Assembly: GCF_000330505.1 (NCBI RefSeq)
Contig: NW_004440163.1
Span: 63,274 to 127,273 of the forward strand
Direction: 5' to 3'
DNA length: 64,000 bases
Source: Entamoeba invadens IP1
Lineage: Eukaryota > Evosea > Mastigamoebida > Endamoebidae
Below are positions 40,956 through 51,511 of this stretch, in pieces; position 1 is the first letter of the stretch; each line of letters starts with the position of its first letter. Made by a program: the position numbers and the translations under genes. The notes under the pieces are model-generated. The model did not search any database and was not told the origin of the DNA. It worked only from the letters and a program-made list of their open reading frames with translations.

Positions 40956-42011
40956 TCATTTTTTGATCACCATTGTCTGGTCATCGTCAGACTCATCAGT
41001 TCCATCCTCGTCTCCGCTTTCTTCATCCTCCTCGTCCTCTTCCTCATCATTTTCCTCTTCATCTCCTTCCTCGTCGTCTTCCTCATCAGGCTCAAGTGCG
41101 GCTTTTCTTGATCCGGCCTCTTTGATTCCTTCCATCTCCTTTTCAATCAAGTCCGTGATTCTCTTTCTATTTCCGTTTGGCTTCATGAACTCGCATTTCA
41201 ACATCTCCAACGCTGGAGGTCTTTTTTTGTAGTCCTTAATGCAGCACAACGCGATGAATTGGTTAAACGCGGGTGTAGCGTCGTCTGGTGTCATCAACTT
41301 GGGTGGTGGTGCGTTTGGAATCATGAAAATGGCTCTCATCGCGTGCAACTCTGCGTGTGGAGGTCTTCCGTCGAACATTTCAATAGCGGTGATACCGACA
41401 GACCAGATGTCTGCAAGTTGGTTGTGGCCAGTTTCGAGAATAATTTCCGGGGGCATCCAGTACGGTGTACCAATCATTGTCTTTTGCAGCTTATTTGTCG
41501 CGCCCATTTTTGTTGACACACCGAAGTCCGCAAGCTTCGACACGCCGTCGTCGGACACCAAAATGTTAGCTGCTTTAATGTCTCTGTGAATCATTTTCAT
41601 CTGATGGAGATATGAAAGTCCATGAAGAACGTCCTTTAAGATGATTTGAATTTCTCTTTCGTCCAATGTTGCATTTAAGATGTGCATGATATCTGAGACA
41701 CTTCCAGCTCCACAGATTTCCATAACAATCCACAGACTGTTATCGTGGAAAAAGTGTCCGAAAAATCGAACGATATAATCCGTGTTGCACTGTTTCATCA
41801 ACTCAATTTCTTTCTCTATATCAGTAGTGTCGCCATCTATTTTCACGGTCTTAACTGCAGCGTGTGTGCCAGTTGGTACATGGATGGCATGAAAGACTGA
41901 ACCATAAGATCCTTCTCCAAGGCTTTCAACTGTTTTAAAGTCTTTGTAGCACTCACCGTTCCATGGAACCTTTTGCATCTGTTGGATTTGGACCCGTGTT
42001 GGTGTCGTCAT
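40956..42011 (-). CDS. Ste20-family protein kinase, MST/Hippo-like
   Basis: 351 residues. Complete kinase domain about 25-276: G-loop GEGSYGSV (32-39), Lys54, HRDIKAAN (142-149, catalytic Asp144), ADFGVS (161-166) and GTPYWMPPE (181-189). These last signatures place it in the GCK-II/MST group, regulators of growth, stress and cytoskeleton. The C-terminal 45 residues are extremely acidic (EEDDEEGDEEENDEEEDEED), unlike animal MST1/2, and no SARAH coiled coil is evident. Regulation by dimerisation therefore may differ. ATG start, intronless. Confidence 0.9.
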   Translation of the reverse strand: MTTPTRVQIQQMQKVPWNGECYKDFKTVESLGEGSYGSVFHAIHVPTGTHAAVKTVKIDGDTTDIEKEIELMKQCNTDYIVRFFGHFFHDNSLWIVMEICGAGSVSDIMHILNATLDEREIQIILKDVLHGLSYLHQMKMIHRDIKAANILVSDDGVSKLADFGVSTKMGATNKLQKTMIGTPYWMPPEIILETGHNQLADIWSVGITAIEMFDGRPPHAELHAMRAIFMIPNAPPPKLMTPDDATPAFNQFIALCCIKDYKKRPPALEMLKCEFMKPNGNRKRITDLIEKEMEGIKEAGSRKAALEPDEEDDEEGDEEENDEEEDEEDEESGDEDGTDESDDDQTMVIKK

Positions 42012-42540
42012 TTATCTGAATTTTGGAGTTCCTTTTTTCTTTTTCAAGTTTGAAAACGAGTTTATACCAAAAGATAGTTTTTTATTGTTTTTTTATTGTT
42101 TTATTTTACTATTTTTTTTCTGTGTTTTTTTAGTGTTTACAAATTTATTTCAAACTTGGATTGTATTTGGAAAATTGAGAAATTATCAACTTCAACATTT
42201 TTTATTATTTAATAGGATAGAATGAATATATTAAGTATGGTTTAATGTACCTATTATCGTAATAAGATTTCAAACGAATAAATGAGAGAGTGACAACTTT
42301 TTAAAGTTTTTCAATAATCACTAACTTTATCATGTGAAAATTTTTAATACAAACAACAAGTTATAAAGATGCAACATCTTTATATTAAAACATTAATATA
42401 AAAAGTATTATTTAATTAATTAAATTAATATTTTTATTTTTCTTGTATTTTTTTTATTACATTATTTATATTGAAATTATAATATAATTTTATTATATTT
42501 TTAAAATTTGTTAAATTCATAAAACTATAACTTATTACCA
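42012..42540. other. Divergent intergenic region
   Basis: About 530 bp of A+T-rich DNA between divergent kinase and CTU2 genes, with long poly-T runs on the kinase side. No other element recognised. Confidence 0.5.
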
Positions 42541-43516
42541 ATGAAACTATTCAATACAACAATTCAATTGACTTCAAACTTCTTCCCATCAAAGACTCAG
42601 CACAGAAGAATTTGCAATGAAAACCCTGAAACGAAACTGCAAAGTGTAATGGACTTTGGCAAAGCTAAAGCGAGTACAATAATTATAGTTGACTGCAAAG
42701 ATTGTCATAAAAAGCAACATGAGGTAGAGCTTAAAAAGTTCCGGACGGGCTTTATATGCCGACCGTGCCTTGAGTCATTGCATTTCAAAAGGTTTCGGTA
42801 CTTCTTCCAGGCTGCATTAAAAAAGAATGAACCAACGTGTGTATACATCGTCGATGACTCATCAATCAACACCCGCTATATAACAAAATTGCTCGATCAG
42901 TTTATCAAAGAAGAGAAAGACCACAAAATCAAAAACTATGATATAGAGATATGTGTATTAAAGAAAGAAGTAATGAACAATATTCCTATCCACTTGTACG
43001 AGAGATATATCATTAATAACGCCAAAGAGCATAACGGAAAGACTTTGTTGTATTTGGATTCGGCAAGTGTATCAACGAAAGCAGCAAGGGTACTCACTGC
43101 AGTGTCTTGTGGCGATGTTGTCACCGTCCCTTCTGTTGGATATTTTCACTACACCTTCCCGTTTGTTGTTTGATTCAGACGCATTGAAATTTAAGAATAG
43201 AGGCCTTGCTGTTGTTCGTCCCGTCGACTTCACAGACGACGAGGTTGCTGAGTACATGTTAGAAAACAATGATGTGGCAACGAGTGATGGTATTTTTGGA
43301 GCATGCGAAACCTTTGTAAAGAAGTTAGAGGTGGACTACGACCAAACTGGAAACGCAGTGATTTCCACGGCGCAGCGAGTTGTTGAAGACAAAGAGGCAA
43401 AGCGTTGTGTGTTGTGTATGCGGCCTTATGTTGCGTTTCTCAATGATTGTAAAGATGGGAAATGTCGCACATGTTCCAAGGTCGTTTCAGAGGAAGTTAT
43501 GAAGTCATTGATGTGA
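42541..43516 (+). CDS. CTU2: Cytoplasmic tRNA 2-thiolation protein CTU2/NCS2, frame interrupted
   Basis: Partner of the CTU1/NCS6 thiolase that adds sulfur to wobble uridine of certain tRNAs. Two frames overlap. The first (from 42541) has the N-terminal zinc element CKDCHKKQ...CRPC and HFKRFRYFFQAALKK, then LLYLDSASVSTKAARVLTAV, and stops at 43173. The second continues from about 43140 with GLAVVRPVDFTDDEVAEYM (the family's 'V-V-R-P-[LM]-R-D' segment). It ends with a second zinc-binding pair, CVLCMRPY and CRTCSK. One T fewer in the TTTT run at about 43143-43146 would join them. Either this is a sequencing error or the gene is recently broken. The start could also be the internal ATG at 42649. 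Confidence 0.7.
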
Positions 43517-44075
43517 TTGAAGTGTTTCTTTTATAGTTTCCTATTAATTTCAAATTTAATTTACTTCTTTTATAATAGTAATTGGAAGTTTTTAGGAAGT
43601 TCTTTTTTCTTGTTCAATGTATAATAAAATAAATGTCGTTTTGGGGTGTTAATTATTTTTAATTAAACAACAATAATATTCATATAATAAATTAATAATA
43701 TTGACATCATCAAATACAATAATAATAATTAGAGTGATTTAAAAATAAAAAATGATTTCCAAAGATTGTGTTTTTCTTTTTATAAAATAAAAATAATTAT
43801 TATTGTAATGACGAATAACTAGACACAATAAGTTTTTTTATTAAATATTGGAAACTATTTTAAAAAATTGGATTTAACAAATTACAACTTTTCTCATCAT
43901 AATTGGGTGATTAATCGATAAAAGACTTGCCAAACTCAATCGAGATTCATTTTTTCCAATAATATTCCCGTTTTTTAAATTTATTATCCCCTAAAATAAG
44001 ACCACTCACCAAAATGTGCTGTTTTGGTTCCAAGCCAGATTGTTAACCATTTTGTATAGTAAAAGCAATAATAAA
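43517..44075. other. Intergenic, A+T-rich
   Basis: About 560 bp between two plus-strand genes. Nothing beyond A/T-rich sequence was recognised. Confidence 0.5.
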
Positions 44076-44782
44076 ATGATAGTAGTTTTGAAGTTAAATA
44101 AAAAACCAACAAAGCCAAAACGAAGCAAAAAATTTAAAACACAATTTAAAAGAAAAGAAACTTGGAGTGTCACTATGACGGTCAACGTGACGCTCAACAT
44201 CGAATACAAAACTGGGGCAACAGAGAAAGTATATGTGTTGGTAGACAAAGAGGAGTTTTCATGGACAATGTCAAAGACTCCACCTGGCAATTTAAGACGA
44301 GTCTTCAAAGTGGTGAGCATCAATGGGGGTATCTTATCAAAAACACACCCGAAGACATTCGATTGGAAACACTTAGAGCACGGAACATGCTCTTTGAGAT
44401 CAACAAAGAATATTTCATCACTGATTTATGGGACTCGACACCTTCACAGATAAAGATATTTGTTTGTTATTTAATTGCAACTCAATACCAATCAAAAGAA
44501 ACTGAAAAACAGAAGAAACAACGCCTCATCAAATCCCCACCGTTTTGTTTGTCGCAGCAGAAGCAAAAAAGAATGACCCTCCCTCACTACACTAAAACAC
44601 CTTTAAGAAATAAAAACAGAGTTGACACATCATCACCAGAGCCTTTGGTAGTGCCTCTCTATCGTGGTGCTCGATTCAACTGTTTTGAAGATATTATGGC
44701 AGACGACAGGCCTTCATTGCTGCGGAATATGACTGTGTTCTCTGTTCTCAATACTCCTGTTAATTCTCTTGTTTTTTGTTAA
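44076..44782 (+). pseudogene. Carbohydrate-binding-module-like protein with an apparent frameshift
   Basis: Two overlapping frames describe one protein. From ATG 44076 (MIVVLKLNKK) a basic N-terminus leads into VTMTVNVTLNIEYKTGATEK and VYVLVDKEE. The reading then shifts to the other frame at the TTTT run (about 44256-44259) and goes on STWQFKTSLQSGEHQWGYLI, ending at TAA 44782. The strand pattern, with W-x-F then G-E-H-Q-W-G-Y, resembles CBM20/CBM48 starch- or glycogen-binding modules. The C-terminal half is basic and low complexity (KQKKQRLIKSPPF). One extra T would restore a single frame, so this may be an assembly error rather than a true pseudogene. The domain call is moderate. Confidence 0.5.
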
Positions 44783-45376
44783 TTCTCTTTTGTTGTGTTG
44801 TTTTCGACACTCCTTTATTTGGATGCAAGATATTACAATTATTATAATAATTATAATATCTTGCAAATAACAAATTGAGTTGTTTTGGACTACTTCCTAA
44901 TAATTATCATCAATACTTTCACAGGAGTTTGTCTTATTCTCGTTTCAAAACGAAATTCCACTGATTAATAACAAAAATCTACACCTTCTAGCATTCAAAC
45001 CATCTACTTCCCAAAAATGGTGTGTTTACTTAAAATCGATGAAAGATTTTTCAAAATTTATAGATTTTTTCTGTTTTGTTTAATTTAAATTAAAAAAACT
45101 TACTTTTGGGAAAGGAATAATGTGTTTTTTGTATTTTTGTTTTGATAGTTGTATATATACTATATTTATAATTACAATTATAATTTACTTTTCTAATAAT
45201 ACTCAAATTTGAAAATAGTTATTATTTCCATTTTTTCGAAAGTTAAAAATTTCATCATTTTAATTTACATTTTAACTTTTTTATAAAACCAAAACGTCAA
45301 AACACAAAACATAGAAAAAAAAATACTTTCCCCAAAAAGTTTTTTTAAATAATGACAACTAGTAATAGTAAAATCA
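44783..45376. other. Intergenic region with palindrome
   Basis: About 590 bp. It contains the 40-nt palindrome 44825-44864 (listed separately) and A+T-rich sequence. No gene recognised. Confidence 0.5.
44825..44864. repeat. 40-nt near-perfect palindrome
   Basis: The left arm begins GCAAGATATTACAATTATTA and the right arm is its complement with one mismatch. It lies 42 bp after the stop of the CBM-like gene. It could be a hairpin in the 3' region or a tiny foldback insertion. Confidence 0.7.
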
Positions 45377-47134
45377 ATGTTTGTGTATCTATCACTTTTT
45401 TTGATTTATTCGACACTTGCCCAAGAAACTATCGACCCCTTTGCACCAAACGACAAGGACTCACTTCCACAAAATAGGGCCAGACACCCCGTTTGGTTCT
45501 CTGAGAACAACAACACGAACGACATGTTTCTCAACTTCTGTGGCGAGCCAGACGGCTTTAATCTCACAAGGGACATTACTCGTTCATGTTTCACGAATCC
45601 ATATTTGGAGTCACTAATTCTTCCATCTGCGCTGATGATCATCGTTTTCTTGATTGTAGTTGTGGTATTCATTATGTGTGGGTGTGTCCACTGCTGTTGT
45701 GGACCTTGTTGCAAAGCAAAAATTGGATTTCTCTGCCCTAAAGGAAGCAAGAACTACAGCAATTGTGAGTGCATGGCGTGCACCATTGTCAGTGTAGTCG
45801 TATTACTTCTCGTTATTCCTTTCATGGTAGTTGGGGTTGTAGGAAATGCTAGTATGACCTCTGCATTCAAAAAATTTGGAAACGTCTTCTTCAACACATA
45901 CGATAATGTCACCTTGGCTTTTGGTGCCACAATGACAGATATAATTAACATCGACCTGACACCACTTCAAAATGTGAGTACTTTCGACCCAACACTCTTC
46001 CAAGAAGCCATTTCGATGGTGAACTCTTTGAACACTTCGATTAACACGATAGACCCCTACATGAATTCTTTGAAAACTGGAGTTGATTATGTGTATATCA
46101 TCAGAGAGGTTCTTGTTGACCTTGTCTTCTTTCTGCCTATTATTGCGTTTGTGTTATACGTGTTTGGTGCGTTTTGTAAGTGCTACAAGTGTGTCATTCC
46201 AATATTCCCTTGTGCACTTGTGTTTGGGTCCTTTGCGATAATGATGGTCGCTTTCGAGTACCCGATCGTCACTATTGTCGCAGATGTCTGCGTTTATGCG
46301 ATCGACAATTACACAACCACTACCACTACCGACCAAAACATTGGTAAAATACTCTCTGTGTTTACTGACTGTCCATCGTCACCATTACAAGACATGTTGA
46401 ATCAATACTTTGAAGTCGAGACACAATTGGTTGATTCTGCGTTGCAGATGTACGACCAAGTTTGTGTTGGTGGTATTGAAAATCAAACCAAAGTATTTAG
46501 GTACAATCCGGAAGATTACAACAAGTGCACAGGCCTAAGTAATAATGGCGCTTGTGTTATAGCAGTGAATATTACAGCAACCACAGTCAACCAAAGTCCT
46601 GTCAATTGTCCAGAAGCTGGTAATATAACAACTATTGCGGGGGTTGGGTATCTTCTTGGAAATATTAGTGTGTCGGATTTTAAAGTCTACTTTGTGTCTG
46701 CAGCTGCGACAACGTTAACCGACCCAGTGAGGTGCGAGTTCCCAACATGGCAGACCAGTTCAGAAGCCAGTGGATTTGTGTTGACCAATGTCATTTGTGA
46801 TTGGCCATCAAACAAGACTGTCGCTGAGTGTTCCAAGACATGTCCGGATGAGTACAAATCGTACATGGGCACGATTTATTCCCTTGTATACACTATACAA
46901 GAAATAGGGAAGTTGATCACATCAATCAACACTAACATTGTGCCTCAAATCAACTGCAATGCCGTTGCATACAAAGTTGTGGACATCAAAGAGGCAGTTT
47001 GTTATGACATCATCTCATACGAACCACCTCTCATCATTGGCTTGGTTGGGTTCTGCGCTGTGCTGATGGCGTTGTTTGGAGTTAGTATTGTTTCTATCAA
47101 GAGGTTTAATAAGAGGAACTATGAGGAACTTTGA
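45377..47134 (+). CDS. Prominin/tweety-like pentaspan membrane glycoprotein
   Basis: 585 residues. Signal peptide (MFVYLSLFLIYSTLA), then five predicted membrane segments at about 80-102, 134-157, 245-266, 273-293 and 553-575. This leaves two large Cys- and N-glycosylation-site-rich outer loops, a short inner loop after TM1, and a short basic tail (KRFNKRNYEEL). A dense cysteine cluster (CGCVHCCCGPCCKAK, 101-115) sits at the TM1 border, as in prominins. The topology of one N-terminal segment, two big loops and five helices is that of prominins and tweety proteins, which occupy plasma-membrane protrusions or form channel-like dimers. Sequence identity to either is not obvious, so the call rests on topology and the Cys cluster. 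Confidence 0.6.
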   Translation: MFVYLSLFLIYSTLAQETIDPFAPNDKDSLPQNRARHPVWFSENNNTNDMFLNFCGEPDGFNLTRDITRSCFTNPYLESLILPSALMIIVFLIVVVVFIMCGCVHCCCGPCCKAKIGFLCPKGSKNYSNCECMACTIVSVVVLLLVIPFMVVGVVGNASMTSAFKKFGNVFFNTYDNVTLAFGATMTDIINIDLTPLQNVSTFDPTLFQEAISMVNSLNTSINTIDPYMNSLKTGVDYVYIIREVLVDLVFFLPIIAFVLYVFGAFCKCYKCVIPIFPCALVFGSFAIMMVAFEYPIVTIVADVCVYAIDNYTTTTTTDQNIGKILSVFTDCPSSPLQDMLNQYFEVETQLVDSALQMYDQVCVGGIENQTKVFRYNPEDYNKCTGLSNNGACVIAVNITATTVNQSPVNCPEAGNITTIAGVGYLLGNISVSDFKVYFVSAAATTLTDPVRCEFPTWQTSSEASGFVLTNVICDWPSNKTVAECSKTCPDEYKSYMGTIYSLVYTIQEIGKLITSINTNIVPQINCNAVAYKVVDIKEAVCYDIISYEPPLIIGLVGFCAVLMALFGVSIVSIKRFNKRNYEEL

Positions 47135-47185
47135 TTTACTGATTTGATATGTTCTGTTTGGGTTGAAAGCAAAATAATACACAAA

Positions 47186-48745
47186 TTAATTCAAAGGAGT
47201 GATGTCCACTTTCTTTGCAATCAAAGCTGAAAGCAGTTGGCAGACTTCTGCAAAGTCTGGGCGAAAAACAGGCTGCTTTTTCCAACACAACGTCATCAAT
47301 TCCAAATAATCGTTGTCGACCTCTCCAGCCAGTTTTGGACGTAAGCCAACTTGTGTGACGTAATTGGGAAGACTCTGGGGAGGTACATTTTTATAGGGAA
47401 CGTCACGAGTTAAGAATTCCCACATAACAATACCAAAGCTGTATACATCGACTTTGGTGTTGTAAGGTTGACCACTCAATATCTCGGGTGCGATCCAGGC
47501 TAAGGTACCGCATATCGTGGTTTTAATCATTTCTCCTGTTGTTACGGATAAGCCAAAGTCACTCACTTTAACACTCCAATTCTGATCAACTAACAAATTG
47601 TGCGATTTCAAATCACGGTGGATAATCGGGGGAGTTTGGGTGTGGAGGTAATTCATCCCCATTGCAACGTCGTGAAGCATTTGAAGGCGCCGAGGCCATG
47701 ATAAATAAAAACTTTTGTCGGACAACATTTGATGGACGGAACCGCGTTCCATCAGTGCCATCGCTATTAATATGTAGTTCTCGTCAGTACCACAGCCAAA
47801 AAATTGAAGGACATTTGGGTGGGTCAAACGCCGCATCAACTGTATTTCTTTCACACATTCCAAAACGTCGGATTTGACCATCGAGCGTGTTGGAATCAAC
47901 TTAACTGCGATATTCTCACCTCGCCATTTCGCTCGCCAGACATCACCGAAACTACCGGAGCCAATGACTTCTTCACACAACACTTCTCCGGGATTGATAA
48001 GGTCTTGCAAGACATCCGTCTTCTTTTTTAAGATGTTCTTCAGAATGAAAACGGCCAAAAGAGTGAGAAGGACAACCACAAATAATATCGATAAGGAAAT
48101 GACGATGAACGCTAAGATGTGTGTTGATTCTGAAAATTCCGTGAACTGATATTCTAACACAGAAAGCGACTCGTCTTGACCATTTAAGTTGAGGGTGATG
48201 TTCATAGTTTGACCAACCAATTTTCCAAGAATGTCTTCGATATAACAGATGAACACTGTTGGAGTGCTAAAAAGTCCCTTCACCATAAATGTCGTGTTAT
48301 GTTGTTTGAGTATACACTGTGAGTTTTTATCCTCTATAAATCCTTCGCCTTGTAAAAAAAGGACCTGGTTTTTCTTAAATGTCGACTGGACACCACTTCG
48401 GAGTGTCACGTTGTAAAATGTCATTTTCTTTGTTATGTTCTGCTTTGGTGGTTTACCTTTCGAATCAATAAGAAGGTACTCCACAAAAACAGGGGGTTCT
48501 AGCATCCCCGAAAAATCTGGTGAATAACAGGTTCCATGTGTGTCGTCGCTTGAAATGAATGGCATTTCGTTTTCGTTGAAATAACACGAGAGTTGAGTTG
48601 ATGTGTCGATTGTGTCTTCCGTTGTTATTGAAACTTTGTGTGAACCGACACAAGGGACAGCTTCTGGATATACAGACACAATTTTTGGGTGGGTTGTTTG
48701 TGAATACGAAACGCAGCTAATAAGTGAAACACAGAGCAAAAACAT
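47186..48745 (-). CDS. Transmembrane receptor-like kinase (TMK, TKL group)
   Basis: 519 residues from ATG 48745 (MFLLCVSLISCVSYS); the open frame extends five codons further to a TTG. Signal peptide, then an outer domain of about 190 residues with IPT/TIG-like opening (PKIVSVYPEAVPCVGSHKVS) and N-glycosylation sites, then one membrane helix (about 210-238). A cytosolic tyrosine-kinase-like kinase follows: GSGSFGDV, AVKLIP (Lys282), HRDLKSHN, SDFGLS, CGTLAWIAPE. This matches the Entamoeba TMK family, thought to sense surroundings or growth factors. The outer domain lacks the CxxCxxG repeats of the largest TMK subfamilies. All catalytic residues are present, so it is probably active. It converges on the pentaspan gene. 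Confidence 0.88.
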   Translation of the reverse strand: MFLLCVSLISCVSYSQTTHPKIVSVYPEAVPCVGSHKVSITTEDTIDTSTQLSCYFNENEMPFISSDDTHGTCYSPDFSGMLEPPVFVEYLLIDSKGKPPKQNITKKMTFYNVTLRSGVQSTFKKNQVLFLQGEGFIEDKNSQCILKQHNTTFMVKGLFSTPTVFICYIEDILGKLVGQTMNITLNLNGQDESLSVLEYQFTEFSESTHILAFIVISLSILFVVVLLTLLAVFILKNILKKKTDVLQDLINPGEVLCEEVIGSGSFGDVWRAKWRGENIAVKLIPTRSMVKSDVLECVKEIQLMRRLTHPNVLQFFGCGTDENYILIAMALMERGSVHQMLSDKSFYLSWPRRLQMLHDVAMGMNYLHTQTPPIIHRDLKSHNLLVDQNWSVKVSDFGLSVTTGEMIKTTICGTLAWIAPEILSGQPYNTKVDVYSFGIVMWEFLTRDVPYKNVPPQSLPNYVTQVGLRPKLAGEVDNDYLELMTLCWKKQPVFRPDFAEVCQLLSALIAKKVDITPLN

Positions 48746-50175
48746 TCTAATGAGCTTCAAAGTTTATTATTCACAAAATGAAAATTTGATTTGATTGAAT
48801 TTTATGTTATGTATTGATATGTGTTGAACGTATCATATCGGGGTTTATGGTCAATTCTAATGATCAACATTTTGGATTTTTTGGGTAAAAAAAGTTATAG
48901 CAAAGCGAGAAACAAAACAATTGAAAATATTTTGTTTTTTGTGTTTTTAATTGTTTTGTTGTTCAATGGAACAAAATTTTTTTCAGTAAAATTAACAACA
49001 CCATGTTAGTAAAAATATGTGTTATTTTTATATTCTTAATTTTGTAACTTTAAATTTAATCACTAGTATATTAATAGTACAATAATAATTTAATCTTGTG
49101 ATTATTTTTGTTTTTTTAACAATATGGATAGACATAAGTTCTTATTCTTAACTTTCTTTTGTTTATATTGTAAATTAAACTTTTGTTATGTGTCAAATTG
49201 ATTGTTATTTCTAATTTATTTTTATTATAATTTATAACAATAATTTTACGTAAAGTAAAAATAAAAAATGTTTTACAACCCAAAATAATAAAAAAGCCAA
49301 TAATGAACACAATTAACAATCATATCCGTATTATAGTGACGGGTATAAAATAGCATTCAATGAATTTGAAATTATGTTTTATATAACATTACAAAAAAAA
49401 TATAATTTTGACGTGGAGTGACGGGTTGTTTGATTCAAGAAACTTTTTTAAAGTTTATTGAATTCTCATTTCTTTTTTTTTGTCAAAAAAAAAGAAATGA
49501 GAAACAAAAAATACTTATTAATTTATCAATACAAAAAACGATTAAAATTCGGAATAAATGTCACCACGAATAATAAATATGAATAAAAACAATACAATAT
49601 GTTCAAATATCATTATTTTGCCGTCAAGCAAAGAGACACATTATTTTTCGCTGTCTTTAGCTATTACAATAAAATAAACAACATTACTTTAAATAAAATG
49701 AAAAAATAACAATTTTAATATTATTATTTTATAATTATGATTTCAATTTTAAGATTGTTTTTAATTAAAAATTTTTTGTTGTCTCCTGATTTGCTGTCAA
49801 ATAACATTTTATTTTTTTATACCAAATTTCAGTAAAAATGCATGACAATATAACCTAAAAAGCAATTTTGCAATTCTTAAGTTTACTAATTTAAACTAAA
49901 ATAAAGAAAAAGGATGTTAAAAATAGTATATATTATACATTGGAAAACAATTGGGATACAGTTTGTTAATTTATAAATAAATATTAAATATTGCAATTAA
50001 ATAACTTTCAAATATGGAACTTTTATAATAAAAATAAAACTAATTATTAATTGATAAATAAATGTTAAATTAATTAAAAAATAATTTGTACCCCACTAAA
50101 TCTTGTTATCAATTATTATTAATTTCGTTTATATAAAACCACATAAAAAACTCAAAAAGCAAAAAGCAAAAGGCA
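48746..50175. other. Long divergent intergenic region
   Basis: About 1.4 kb of A+T-rich DNA. It contains one strong hairpin (49463-49503, listed separately). Short open frames are low complexity. No RNA gene recognised. Confidence 0.5.
49463..49503. repeat. Perfect hairpin with 19-bp stem and 3-nt loop
   Basis: Left arm TTCTCATTTC followed by nine T, loop GTC, then nine A and GAAATGAGAA. A perfect 19-bp inverted repeat in random A/T sequence is unusual. It may be a foldback insertion or a structured transcript end. Confidence 0.75.
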
Positions 50176-51283
50176 ATGTCGCAATCATTCTTGTCAAAGC
50201 AACCAGAACAAACTGATGGCTGTTTTTCTCATGTATGTTATACTCTATTTGCGGATATAATCTTTTTTTTGTTTCCATCACACCATCTGAAGACTGTCAA
50301 CAAACAACTCGCGACCTTTTTTGAAGATGAAGACATCACAGACATATGTTCATCATCAGTTTCAATAGAGGGATTTGTCAGAGAGTTTGACGAGAATTCA
50401 CTCAGGAGTTTGTTTTAAAATAGTTTCTAATAGTATTTATTTAAATTGCATATTGTAACGAGTAGAGGAGTTGATGAACACAAAATTTGACTTTGGTGAG
50501 AAGTCCCAATTCAACGGGAAAACATTCAACGAAATTTTTAAAGAGAAAGGATTCAATGAAATTAAAATTGTGTTTGACACAGAAGACTTCTTTGTTCACA
50601 GACTCGAGGTCTACAACCACAAGGTTGATGTCCATCACCTCCTTATACAATTGTTTATTAGGTGTGAGCACTCGTTGTCAGTCCATTCGTGTCGAGACTT
50701 TTCTAATTCAATTTTCAAAAACGCACTCCAAGAGGGGGCCGAGGTTACAAAGAACTATTTCAAGAATCCAACGATAAGCGTGACTACCGTGGAATGGCTC
50801 AGAATCCAGGATTACACGTCATATGATAAAGAAAAGATGTTATTACCATCACAATTGCACAACGGTCTTGGTTTAACACGTGAAGTCCACCGAACAGTCC
50901 AACACTACGCCACTCAGTACAACAGGGATGGCGTTTCAAATACTCCAGAACAATGGCACAATGCGCTTCAATATTTGAAACTGGATCCTCCATTCAAGTT
51001 CTTGAATCCAGCCTTTGAGGGCATATTCTTAAGTATTAACGAAGCAGTCAAAGAGGATATACAAACGAAGGGCTATTCCCAAGTTGTTTGGGCTATATCG
51101 TCAAGGTGTCTGAAACGAAGAGACAGTGGCGAGAAATTTGACTGGCTCAAAATGGAGCAAATCAGTCCGATTAGCAAAGAGATGAATGGGTACTTTGACT
51201 CTGATAAGTACAAAGAGATTGTTAAAAAGAACTTCAGACCGGACAACTTGTATATTGACTGGAATATGTTCCACCCAATGTAA
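50176..51283 (+). CDS. Conserved protein with LPSQLHNGLGLTREV motif, two exons, function unknown
   Basis: Exon 1 is 50176-50407 and exon 2 is 50466-51283; the intron 50408-50465 is 58 nt (GTTTGT...TAG). The product is 349 residues. The second half has strikingly ordered motifs: VEWLRIQDYTSYDKEKMLLP, then PSQLHNGLGLTREVHRTV, TPEQWHNALQY, FKFLNPAFEGIFLSI and a late YFDSDKY segment. From memory, similar 'L-P-x-Q-x-H-x-G-L-G-L-x-R' patterns occur in uncharacterised bacterial and protist proteins, but I cannot name the family. His and Arg in that motif could be catalytic. No signal peptide or membrane segment. Splicing joins NSLRK to ELMNTKFD with phase kept. Confidence 0.65.
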
Positions 51284-51511
51284 CCTGCACAGTAATTTGT
51301 TATTTGTATTTGTTCTTTTTATTATATTATAGTACATCTATTATTTATTTATTATATGTTGATATTTATCATATCTATTAAAAATAGCCCAAAAGTTAAA
51401 ATTAAATGGTAAAACTAATTGTTATTATTAAGTCGAAAAGAGAAAGAGATGTATTGATGAAGAAAGGGATTGTTTGGAATATAAAGCAAAGTTAAAACTT
51501 CAGAGTCACAC

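Noticed and set aside
43161..43178. GTTTGT...CAG stretch in CTU2 as an intron
   Set aside because: Only 18 nt, too short for splicing. It is also a multiple of three, so removing it would not fix the frame and creates a stop soon after.
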